From a bacterium (GTDB lineage: Bacteria > UBA9089 > UBA9088): 17,213 bases of DNA. The stretch spans positions 1 through 17,213 of the forward strand of contig JBFLYE010000030.1 of assembly GCA_040756715.1 (NCBI GenBank), in the 5' to 3' direction. The notes under the pieces are model-generated. The model was not told the DNA's origin, did no database searches, and saw only the letters and a program-made list of their open reading frames with translations. The translations under genes were made by a program, and so were the position numbers. Of this stretch, positions 1 through 6,586 are shown piece after piece; the stretch's first letter is position 1; each line of letters starts with the position of its first letter.

Positions 1-101
1 ATTATTAGAAGGGCTTATGGTTATAGGGATAAGGAGTATATGAAACTAAAAATTATTCAAGGTTGTTCCTCTATCGGTGTCTTTAAACCCTATCCCTATC
101 C

Positions 102-1127
102 TCATGCACCATAATTCACGATGAGCCATAAAACCCAAATACAAAAGGAAGGAAGATAATAGGTTTCTTGATCAATTCCTGTTTGGTAAGTTATAGAAAA
201 GATAAAGTTGGTGAGGAAAAGGCATAGAAAAAATAGAGATAGTTTAAGGCTTTTTTTAAAAAGAAAAATAATTCCAATAAGGGCTAAAGGGATTAAATAA
301 ATAGAAAATTGATCTTTTAAAAAAGAAAACCAATTGAAAAAATTGTTAAGAATGTTTTGATTCGACAAAAGATAGGCATACTGTTTGCCTCCTACATAGT
401 AAATAAATCTTTCTAAAGAGGTTGGATTAGCCCAATCAAGAACGGGATGAGTTAATGAGCGGATGGGAAGATAAAGATAGGGAAGCAATCCTAAAGAAAA
501 GAAAATAAGCATTAGGGCTATTTTTTTGAAAGAAAGAGGTTTTCTTTTAAAAATAAGCCAGTAAACAACAGCAGGAAATATAAGAACAGAGGTAAGATGA
601 TTAGTTAATGAGAGAGCAAAGAGAAAAGAGGAAAGAAGGATACGGCTTTCAAGAAGAGCAAGGATAATTGCAGAGAGAAGGAAAATATGGAGGGTATAAA
701 CCTCAGCAATAAGCCCTTGAGACCAAAAAACGGGAGAAAAAGCAAAGAGAAGTGAAGCACTTATTCCAGAAATAACAGAGTTTATATTATCCTTCTCTTT
801 AAGACTAAAGGTAATCCTTTTTGTTATAAAATACATCAACATACAACACAGGGAGGCAAAAAGAGAGGAAAGAAGATTTATCCGAAAGGCGATATTGGCT
901 ATGGGTAAATAAGTAATAAGATGGGATAAAAGAATATATGTAGGATAGCCTGTGGGATGTGGAAGCCCTAATGTATAGCCTGATGATATAAAATCTCCTG
1001 AATCTCCAAAGGTAATTGTGGAAGCAACTGTTTTTAGGTAAACCCCGAAAGAAACAAAGAAAACAAGAAGACCGAATAAATAATCTATTGTTTTAAAAGG
1101 AATTAACCGCTCATCTTTGCTTTTCAT
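102..1127 (-). CDS. DUF2723 family multi-pass membrane protein, GT-C-like glycosyltransferase
   Basis: Predicted integral membrane protein of about 341 residues with many hydrophobic segments. The N-terminal region has the DUF2723 pattern: FGDSGDF at about residues 40-46, in the first extracytoplasmic loop, and HPTGYPTY at about 57-64. Members of this family are related to GT-C enzymes that use lipid-linked sugars, but the substrate here is unknown. I place the start at the second ATG (1127) because a TATAAT box ends exactly 7 nt before it; the ATG at 1136 overlaps that box. The protein stops after a segment resembling the middle of longer DUF2723 proteins, and another minus-strand frame downstream is membrane-like, so the gene may be C-terminally truncated or frameshifted. 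The family call is firm; intactness is uncertain. Confidence 0.8.
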   Translation of the reverse strand: MKSKDERLIPFKTIDYLFGLLVFFVSFGVYLKTVASTITFGDSGDFISSGYTLGLPHPTGYPTYILLSHLITYLPIANIAFRINLLSSLFASLCCMLMYFITKRITFSLKEKDNINSVISGISASLLFAFSPVFWSQGLIAEVYTLHIFLLSAIILALLESRILLSSFLFALSLTNHLTSVLIFPAVVYWLIFKRKPLSFKKIALMLIFFSLGLLPYLYLPIRSLTHPVLDWANPTSLERFIYYVGGKQYAYLLSNQNILNNFFNWFSFLKDQFSIYLIPLALIGIIFLFKKSLKLSLFFLCLFLTNFIFSITYQTGIDQETYYLPSFCIWVLWLIVNYGA

Positions 1128-1134
1128 AAACCCC

Positions 1135-1163
1135 ATTATATATCGCCTTAATCAAAAAGGCAA
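1135..1163 (-). promoter_or_regulatory. Promoter of the DUF2723 gene, leaderless type
   Basis: Read on the minus strand: -35 TTGCCT (1158-1163), a 17-bp spacer, and a perfect -10 TATAAT (1135-1140). Only 7 nt separate the -10 box from the ATG at 1125-1127, so transcription should begin at or next to the start codon. There is no room for a Shine-Dalgarno sequence. Confidence 0.7.
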
Positions 1164-1284
1164 GCTTAAATTAAGGAAGGATTAAATCTATCTTTGCTTC
1201 CAATTGTTGTCCAAGTTCCGAGACATTGCCACTTACATAGGTCTTAAGCCCAGGCTATTTACAAGCCAAAACCCTTCTTCATAA
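1164..1284 (-). other. Intergenic region with a possible short gene remnant
   Basis: No complete gene is visible. On the minus strand, 1171-1254 is an open stretch of 27 codons ending in TAA, with a coding-looking end (about ...SELGQQLEAKIDLILP). It is closed upstream by an in-frame TAG and has no start codon. It could be the 3' remnant of a degraded gene or chance; I do not recognise the family. Confidence 0.25.
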
Positions 1285-3540
1285 CTATTTTATTACCGAA
1301 AGGACCCTTTTTGCATATTCATTGGAGGGATCAAGCAAGAGGGCTTTTTTGAATGCCCCTTTTGCCCTTTTTAAATCCCCTGCCTTGTAATATGCAGAAC
1401 CCAAGTCATTTAGCCAGGAGACATTATCTGGAGAGAAATTGACCGCCTTCTGGCATTCTTTGGCAGAGTTTTTATAATCCTCCTTTTTGAAATAAACAAG
1501 GGCAAGGTAGTGATAAATTTCTGCTTGATCATTTTTTGTCTTAAGGGATTCTTTTAATGCCCAGATTGCCCTATCTAGCTGATTGTCCCTAAAGTATGCC
1601 TCACCTAGGTTATTTAAGGTAAGAACCCTTCCTCTTACACCCTCTTTTTGATACTTCAATGCCTCAGTGTATGTCTTTATTGCATCCTTTATCCTTCCCC
1701 TTTCAGAGTAAAATACACCAAGGTTTGTCCAGGTTTCAGGAGAATTTGGGTTTTGTTTAACACCCCTTTTTAAAGATTCCTCTCCCTTCTTTAACCCATC
1801 CTTATCTCCAAGTTGATAAAGCTTCTGATATGCAATTGCTAATGTATCATAGTATGATGTATTGTTTGGGTCATACCTTGCTGCATCTTCAATCCTTAAG
1901 ATTATTTTTTTAATTATTTCTTTATCCTCTGTTTTTTCTATCTTATTTTTATATTGTGGAATAAGAAACCTGAAATATGTCTCCTCGTAGGGAAGAAGAG
2001 ATAATGCCTTTTCATATAGAGATATTGAGCCATGTAAATCGCCTGCTGCCTCATAATTTCTTGCTTGGGCAAATACCTTATCTGCCTCAATCTGGATATT
2101 TGAAACCTTCCAGAGGAAAAGAAGAAGAAAAACAAAGGGAATAAATAGAATTATCCTGATACCTGATAGCTTGAAGCTCGTAGCTGATAGCTTTTCCTTC
2201 TCCCTATTTATCCCAAATAACACGCCCATTCCAGACCAGAATAAAAATGTATATGTAATAAGGTCAAAGTTAAAGAGGTTCTGAATAAGATAGCCAATGG
2301 ATGATGAAAGAACAGCAATCGTAAGGATGTTTTTCCTGTTTTTTACCCCAAAGATAAAGAGGCTAATCCATAGCGATGTATAGGACAAAATCCCAAGCCA
2401 GCCTGTGGTTGCTGCTATTTCCAAGATTATATTATGTGCCTTATCAAGCACACCACCTTCAATTGTCCAATAATCTGGCAAGAGATACAAAGGTATAGTA
2501 AACTTCAGGCTATCGGGACCAACCCCAAGGGGATGATGAAGGATAAGGTTAAGGGTTGACTTCCAGATATAGATTCTAACAAGGGCAGAGCCGGTAAGCT
2601 CTACTCCCTTCTTGACCTTAAATGTTCCCTTAATTCTCCCAATAGGAGATGTCTCTTTAAAGAAAAAGAGTGGAATGATGGAGATAACCAAGAGGATAAG
2701 GATATAGAGATACCTTTTTTTAAAAAGGTTTTTTCCAAGCAGGACAAGGAATAAAACCCCTTCTCCCAAAAGACCGAGCCAGGCACCACGGGTTCTAATG
2801 ATAATAATAGTGACAATAAAGAATAGAAAGGATAAGAAAAAGAAAGAGGCTTGAAGGAATTTTCCCATATTAAATAGAATTTTTATTATTGCTTTTCTCT
2901 TCTTTTTTATTTTATCATCCCAGCTTAAAAGAAATAATGAAAAGCTTAAAGGGCAAAGCAAGACAAGGTATGCAGAGAGAAAATTTTTATTCCCAAAAGT
3001 GGATGATTCACCCATTTCAACCAGCCAGTTTGGGTCTTTATCAAAGTGTTGAAGAAAGCCGTATCCCCCTGAGAGCAATCCAGAGAGAACACAAGATGTA
3101 AAGAATATCCTTGCTTGATAGCCTTTTTTGATAAAGAAAAAGGCAAGATAGAATAAAATAATGTAATTCAATAATGATGTCAAGCCTTCATACCTTGAAT
3201 AGCAACCAAAAAGGCTTACAAAGGGATTTAGAGATTGGGTTGTAGCAATGGACGAACAAATTGCAAAGGCAATAATGGGAAGAAAAATGGCTGGTTTTTC
3301 TATTCTCTTTTTAAGGATTAGTGTGCGAAAGAAAAAAAGGCCAAGAAGAATAATGGTAAGATGCCTCATTAAGACAACCTTGGGAAGGACATAGATGTTG
3401 TTTATGGAATAATCGTAGTAAAGGGGAATAGCAAAGGCGGTGAATGAGAGGACAAAGATAGCTATATGGTCGATAAGCCAACAGGAAATTCTATAATATG
3501 GAAGATGCTTTAGTATGCGTTTAAATGTTTTAAAATCCAT
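1285..3540 (-). CDS. O-antigen ligase/polymerase-like (Wzy_C) membrane protein with C-terminal TPR repeats
   Basis: 751-residue protein in two halves. Residues 1 to about 470 hold roughly a dozen hydrophobic segments with motifs of the O-antigen ligase/polymerase family: GNKNFLSAYLVL, RTRGAWLG, LVRIYIWKSTL..HHPLGVG, and the loop DKAHNIILEIAATTGWLG. From about residue 480 to the end are at least five TPR units (for example NPNSPETWTNLGVFYSERGR and DNVSWLNDLGSAYYKAGD). In this family the enzyme joins or polymerises lipid-linked glycans on the periplasmic side of the inner membrane; the TPR tail suggests partner binding. The acceptor, whether lipid A, polysaccharide or protein, cannot be told. 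It is paralogous to the gene at 10002-11975, which is in the opposite orientation. A 21-bp-period repeat lies at the membrane/TPR junction (2163-2193). Confidence 0.85.
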   Translation of the reverse strand: MDFKTFKRILKHLPYYRISCWLIDHIAIFVLSFTAFAIPLYYDYSINNIYVLPKVVLMRHLTIILLGLFFFRTLILKKRIEKPAIFLPIIAFAICSSIATTQSLNPFVSLFGCYSRYEGLTSLLNYIILFYLAFFFIKKGYQARIFFTSCVLSGLLSGGYGFLQHFDKDPNWLVEMGESSTFGNKNFLSAYLVLLCPLSFSLFLLSWDDKIKKKRKAIIKILFNMGKFLQASFFFLSFLFFIVTIIIIRTRGAWLGLLGEGVLFLVLLGKNLFKKRYLYILILLVISIIPLFFFKETSPIGRIKGTFKVKKGVELTGSALVRIYIWKSTLNLILHHPLGVGPDSLKFTIPLYLLPDYWTIEGGVLDKAHNIILEIAATTGWLGILSYTSLWISLFIFGVKNRKNILTIAVLSSSIGYLIQNLFNFDLITYTFLFWSGMGVLFGINREKEKLSATSFKLSGIRIILFIPFVFLLLFLWKVSNIQIEADKVFAQARNYEAAGDLHGSISLYEKALSLLPYEETYFRFLIPQYKNKIEKTEDKEIIKKIILRIEDAARYDPNNTSYYDTLAIAYQKLYQLGDKDGLKKGEESLKRGVKQNPNSPETWTNLGVFYSERGRIKDAIKTYTEALKYQKEGVRGRVLTLNNLGEAYFRDNQLDRAIWALKESLKTKNDQAEIYHYLALVYFKKEDYKNSAKECQKAVNFSPDNVSWLNDLGSAYYKAGDLKRAKGAFKKALLLDPSNEYAKRVLSVIK
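2163..2193 (-). repeat. Short direct repeat inside the ligase-like gene
   Basis: CTGATAGCTT occurs at 2163-2172 and again at 2184-2193 (plus-strand reading), a period of 21 bp. The repeat encodes KLS twice, seven residues apart, in the linker just before the last hydrophobic segment that leads into the TPR tail. The paralogous gene has its own repeat at nearly the same protein position (11269-11296). Confidence 0.6.
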
Positions 3541-3560
3541 TTTTCTTTATCATAAGAAGG

Positions 3561-3589
3561 ATTATACCCCAATTTTAAGATTATGTCTA
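3561..3589 (-). promoter_or_regulatory. Promoter of the 1285-3540 gene
   Basis: Minus-strand reading: -35 TAGACA (3584-3589), 17-bp spacer, -10 TATAAT (3561-3566). The -10 box lies 20 nt upstream of the ATG, giving a short leader of about 13 nt with no convincing Shine-Dalgarno sequence. A weaker -10-like TATGAT (3549-3554), 8 nt from the ATG, lacks a good -35. Confidence 0.6.
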
Positions 3590-3598
3590 TTATCAACA

Positions 3599-3627
3599 TT
3601 TTCTTTTTTTGGCATCTTTGGTATAAT
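3599..3627 (+). promoter_or_regulatory. Probable promoter of tRNA-Glu
   Basis: A perfect -10 TATAAT lies at 3622-3627, 45 bp before the mature tRNA 5' end. The -35 at the proper distance (TTTTCT, 3599-3604) is poor, so only the -10 is convincing. It faces away from the promoter of the 1285-3540 gene. Confidence 0.45.
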
Positions 3628-3672
3628 ATAGGGATAAATAAAGAAAATTCATTGTAAATTCGAAATTGTAAT

Positions 3673-3744
3673 GTCCCCATCGACTAGCGGTTAGGTCACG
3701 GGCCTTTCAAGCCCGTAGCACGGGTTCAAATCCCGTTGGGGACA
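3673..3744 (+). tRNA. tRNA-Glu (anticodon TTC)
   Basis: The cloverleaf can be folded by eye. The acceptor stem GTCCCCA (3673-3679) pairs fully with TGGGGAC (3737-3743), followed by discriminator A at 3744. The anticodon stem CGGGC/GCCCG closes the loop CTTTCAA, which gives anticodon TTC. The T arm ACGGG/CCCGT encloses TTCAAAT. CCA is not encoded. The gene stands alone between two protein genes, and its 3' end is copied downstream (3892-3912). Confidence 0.95.
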
Positions 3745-3912
3745 GGAAAAATTGAAAGGCCAATTAAAAAAAGGGATTTGAAGCTTAAGCGAACGCACCC
3801 TGTGGGTGATGAAGTGAGCGAGGCCTTAGAACAAGAGATTTTGTTAGACTCTGAAGGAGCGAAGCGACTGAAGAGACTTAAAAAATCCGAAGTTCAAATC
3901 CCGTTGGGGACA
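3724..3912 (+). mobile_element. Possible mini-element bounded by a duplicated tRNA 3' end
   Basis: The last 21 nt of the tRNA gene, from GTTCAAATCC to GGGGACA (3724-3744), recur exactly at 3892-3912, with different bases on both sides of each copy. The 147 bp between the copies hold no recognisable gene but contain hairpins (AATTG/CAATT just after the tRNA; CACCC/GGGTG; AACAA/TTGTT) and two similar segments, GAAGTGAGCGAGGC and GAAGGAGCGAAGC. Direct duplication of a tRNA 3' end is what site-specific integration at a tRNA leaves, so this may be a tiny non-autonomous integrated unit. It could equally be a local partial duplication of the tRNA gene. Confidence 0.45.
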
Positions 3913-3971
3913 AAGAAAATTCAAAATGCAAAAGTCAAAAATTGAGGTATAAAATTTATTAAAATGCAAAA

Positions 3972-4703
3972 ATGAAATTATTCAAGGCAGAGGTTAAGTT
4001 CTGCAAAGAGATTGCACCTTCCTATTTCAAAATAGCTATTTTGGCAGATGTAGAAGCAAGCCCGGGTCAATTCTTTCATATCAGATGTGCAAACGACAAT
4101 ACCTTTAGATTGAGAAGGCCATTTAGCCTCCACAGAAAACTAGAAAACGGATTTGAAATCCTTTTTGAAAAAAAGGGGGAAGGAACAGAATTTTTAAGCC
4201 ATCTTAAAAAGGGCGATATTTTAGATATACTAGGCCCTTGTGGAAATGGGTTTAAGATTATGGAGGAAGATGCCCTTATTGTAGGAGGAGGGATTGGGAT
4301 TGCCCCCCTTTTTGAGCTTAGCATAAGATGTAAGAATCCCAAGGTTTTTATTGGTGCAAAGACAAAGGATTCTCTTTTATGTATGGATGATTTTAGAGAG
4401 ATTGGAATTGAGCCTATGGTTTCAACTGAGGATGGAAGTTTAGGTTATCATGGCTTTATTACTAACCTTTTAGAAAACTCAATAAACTCCATAAACTCAA
4501 TAACTCTATATGCCTGTGGTCCACAAGAAATGCTTGATAGTGTTGTAAGAATTGCAAAAGAAAAGGATATTTCTTGTCAAATTTCTCTGGAAACCATTCT
4601 TGCCTGCGGCGTTGGTGCCTGCCTTGCTTGTGCTTATAAAACAAAAAATGGCTATAAAAGGGTATGCAAGGATGGGCCTGTTTTTGATGTGAATGAACTA
4701 TAA
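3972..4703 (+). CDS. pyrK: Dihydroorotate dehydrogenase B electron-transfer subunit (PyrK)
   Basis: 243-residue iron-sulfur flavoprotein of the ferredoxin-NADP reductase superfamily. It passes electrons between NAD(H) and the catalytic PyrD subunit in pyrimidine synthesis. Visible features in order: the FAD-binding motif RRPFSLH near residue 50, the nucleotide-binding glycine motif GGGIGIAPLF near 103, CGPQEM near 180, and a C-terminal 2Fe-2S cluster with Cys212, Cys217, Cys220 and Cys232. The length is typical of the family. No pyrD is in the window, so the PyrK name rests on the protein alone; a related reductase subunit is possible. There is no clear Shine-Dalgarno sequence, and the preceding 50 bp are A-rich repeats of the CAAAATGCAAAA type. 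The 3' end overlaps the next gene by 11 bp, suggesting translational coupling. Confidence 0.85.
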   Translation: MKLFKAEVKFCKEIAPSYFKIAILADVEASPGQFFHIRCANDNTFRLRRPFSLHRKLENGFEILFEKKGEGTEFLSHLKKGDILDILGPCGNGFKIMEEDALIVGGGIGIAPLFELSIRCKNPKVFIGAKTKDSLLCMDDFREIGIEPMVSTEDGSLGYHGFITNLLENSINSINSITLYACGPQEMLDSVVRIAKEKDISCQISLETILACGVGACLACAYKTKNGYKRVCKDGPVFDVNEL

Positions 4704-5802
4704 AATCCGCCAAGATTGTCGCTATTTTAAGGGTATCATCCCTTGTTCCTTCCATAAAGAACAAGGGATTCAATGTGATACCTGTAGACATTATTCTCCC
4801 ATAAGATTTAAGATATTGGTAATTAAGCTAGATGCTCCAGGCGATGTCTTAAGGACAACAGGGATTCTACAAGGGCTAAAAGAGAAATACCCAGATTCTT
4901 ATATCACCTGGATAACAAAAGATAATTCTTTGGAGCTATTTAAGAATAACCCTTATGTTGATTGTCTTTTGTCTGCATCGGCTGAAAGCTATTTGCAAAT
5001 TCAATTACAAAAATACGATCTTGTCTTAAGCCTTGATGCATCTTTTTTGGGTTCCCAAATCGCCACATTGGTTGATGCAAAGGAAAAATTGGGGTTTGGA
5101 TACGATAGCAAAGGCTTTGTCTATCCATTTAATGAGGAGGCAAGGGAATGGTATGAGATGGGGCTTTTTGATGATGTAAAAAGAAAAAATAAAAGGACAT
5201 ATCAGGAGATTATATTGAATATTTGTAGATTAAAGCCATCTTCTTATGAAATTATCTTTAAATTGGATGAAAAAGAGAAAAAATTTGCCTCTGATTTTTC
5301 CAAGAGGAATAACCTTTCTGGTTTAATTATTGGCTTAAATACAGGAGCAGGAGGAAGATGGAAGAATAAAAAATGGACAAGAGAGGGTTTTATTGGTCTT
5401 ATCAAGCTTATTGAGAAAAATATAGAAAATTCAAAAATCCTCCTTTTGGGTGGACCAAAAGAAATAGAGAGAAATAGGCAGATAAAAGGGATATGCCCTA
5501 ATGTTCTTGATACAGGCTGCGATAATACAATAAGGGAATTTGGGGCATTGATCTCTCTTTGTGATATTGTTGTAACAGGAGATACCCTTGCTCTTCATAT
5601 AGCAATTGCCTTAGAGAAAAAAATTGTTGCCCTATTTGGTCCAACCTCGCATAACGAAATTGATTTATACAATAAGGGCAAAAAGCTACATTCAGAGATA
5701 GATTGTTTCTGTTGCTACAAAAATGATTGCAATGTCTCTTTAAATTGCATGGAGCTTATAAAGCCAGAGGATGTCTTTTATGCGATAAAATCCTTAATTT
5801 AG
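4693..5802 (+). CDS. GT9 heptosyltransferase-like glycosyltransferase with N-terminal Cys cluster
   Basis: 369 residues. After a short cysteine-rich N-terminus (Cys9, Cys18, His21, Cys28, Cys31) comes a GT-B fold of family GT9: IKLDAPGDVLRTTGIL opens the first domain, LNTGAGGRWKNKKW and LLGGPKEIE the second, and TGDTLALHIAIALEKKIVAL with FGPTSH forms the sugar-nucleotide site. GT9 enzymes add heptose or related sugars to lipopolysaccharide core in the cytoplasm. The Cys/His cluster could bind zinc, and a second cysteine group lies near the C-terminus (CFCCYKNDC). The ATG sits inside the end of pyrK (11-bp overlap), so it is probably translated by coupling. A strong hairpin covers the start of the gene (4732-4782). 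The last 47 bp overlap the convergent gene. Confidence 0.85.
   Translation: MNYKIRQDCRYFKGIIPCSFHKEQGIQCDTCRHYSPIRFKILVIKLDAPGDVLRTTGILQGLKEKYPDSYITWITKDNSLELFKNNPYVDCLLSASAESYLQIQLQKYDLVLSLDASFLGSQIATLVDAKEKLGFGYDSKGFVYPFNEEAREWYEMGLFDDVKRKNKRTYQEIILNICRLKPSSYEIIFKLDEKEKKFASDFSKRNNLSGLIIGLNTGAGGRWKNKKWTREGFIGLIKLIEKNIENSKILLLGGPKEIERNRQIKGICPNVLDTGCDNTIREFGALISLCDIVVTGDTLALHIAIALEKKIVALFGPTSHNEIDLYNKGKKLHSEIDCFCCYKNDCNVSLNCMELIKPEDVFYAIKSLI
4732..4782 (+). other. Stable hairpin within the 5' part of the GT9 gene
   Basis: GGTATCA (4732-4738) pairs with TGATACC (4776-4782), and TCCCTTGTTC (4739-4748) pairs with GAACAAGGGA (4759-4768). This gives a 17-bp perfect stem with a 10-nt loop and one 7-nt bulge on the 3' side. 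It lies 40-90 nt into the coding sequence and encodes part of the cysteine cluster. Confidence 0.7.
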
Positions 5803-6481
5803 CCGCAAAGTAAAAGCTATAAAGAAGAATCTCTCCTTTAAGTTTTGATTTGCCAAGCACACGCTCTTTAAAAATAATCGGAATTTCCTTAATTTTATAG
5901 CCTCTTTGATGACACTTATAAAGGATTTCTGTTAAAATCCAAGGGCCTTTTGAGGAAAGATGGCATATGTCTATTTCTTCAAGGCATTTTCTTTTAAACA
6001 AACGAAATCCCGATGAGCAATCAGAAACCTTAAATTCCAAAAGGTATTTCAAGAAAAAATTTGCCATTCTGCTAATTATCCTTCTTATAAGATGCCTTTT
6101 ATATTCACCACCCGCTGGAACATAGCGAGAGCCGATAACAACATCGCAATTCTCTATCGCCTTTAAAAAATCTGGGATATATTTTGGATTATGCGAAAAA
6201 TCGCCATCCATCTCCATTATATAATCATATCCATTTTCTATTCCATACTTAAACCCCTCTATCCCTGCCAGACCCCTTCCCCTTTCAGAATATCGATGGA
6301 TTACCTTTACTTCCTTTAAATTACAGCTTAATTCATCTACAATCTCACCTGTTTTATCAGGAGAATTATCATCCACCACCAATATCTCCAAGCCATCTAT
6401 CTTTAGAGCCAATATCTCCTTAATCAGGGATTCTATATTTTCCCTTTCATTATATGTTGGAATAACCACAAGGGTTTTCAT
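5756..6481 (-). CDS. Polyprenol-phosphate mannosyltransferase-like GT2 enzyme (DPM1-like)
   Basis: 241 residues from the chosen start. A GT2 GT-A fold is clear: VVIPTYNERENIE at the N-terminus, VVDDNSPDKTGEIV, EMDGDFSHNP holding the metal-binding DxD-like motif, and DVVIGSRYVPAGG, followed by SDCSSGFRLFKRK. This is the dolichyl/polyprenyl-phosphate mannosyltransferase pattern, which loads a sugar from a nucleotide donor onto a lipid phosphate carrier at the cytoplasmic face. Lipid-linked sugars of that kind would suit GT-C enzymes such as the DUF2723 protein, but that link is inference. No C-terminal membrane domain is present. I chose the ATG at 6481, not the upstream TTG at 6535, because family homology begins there and a good promoter ends 7 nt before it. 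It converges on, and overlaps, the GT9 gene by 47 bp. Confidence 0.85.
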   Translation of the reverse strand: MKTLVVIPTYNERENIESLIKEILALKIDGLEILVVDDNSPDKTGEIVDELSCNLKEVKVIHRYSERGRGLAGIEGFKYGIENGYDYIMEMDGDFSHNPKYIPDFLKAIENCDVVIGSRYVPAGGEYKRHLIRRIISRMANFFLKYLLEFKVSDCSSGFRLFKRKCLEEIDICHLSSKGPWILTEILYKCHQRGYKIKEIPIIFKERVLGKSKLKGEILLYSFYFAAKLRILSHKRHPLAL

Positions 6482-6488
6482 TTTTAAA

Positions 6489-6517
6489 ATTTTATTAAGA
6501 GAAAATAGGCAAGTCAA
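6489..6517 (-). promoter_or_regulatory. Promoter of the DPM1-like gene, leaderless type
   Basis: Minus-strand reading: -35 TTGACT (6512-6517), 17-bp spacer, -10 TAAAAT (6489-6494), then 7 nt to the ATG at 6479-6481. There is no Shine-Dalgarno sequence. Its -35 stands back to back with that of the hppA promoter, 11 bp apart. Confidence 0.7.
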
Positions 6518-6528
6518 AGGATTTTTGA

Positions 6529-6579
6529 TTGACAATTTCTTTTGTCTTTGGTTATATTTATGTAAATTAAACTAGGAGG
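6529..6579 (+). promoter_or_regulatory. Strong promoter and ribosome binding site of hppA
   Basis: Consensus -35 TTGACA (6529-6534), 17-bp spacer, -10 TTATAT (6552-6557). Transcription should start near 6564, giving a leader of about 23 nt that contains a perfect AGGAGG (6574-6579) 7 nt before the ATG. This differs from the leaderless arrangement of the neighbouring resident genes. Confidence 0.8.
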
Positions 6580-6586
6580 AAAAAAG

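Noticed and set aside
3736-3945. Open frame of 69 codons overlapping the tRNA 3' end
   Set aside because: It starts with TTG inside the tRNA acceptor arm, stays open only because the 21-bp repeats are 168 bp (a multiple of three) apart, has no ribosome binding site and resembles no known protein. It is treated as part of the possible mini-element, not a gene.
6482-6535. TTG start at 6535 for the DPM1-like gene
   Set aside because: The extra 18 codons cover the promoter, lie upstream of family homology and have no ribosome binding site.
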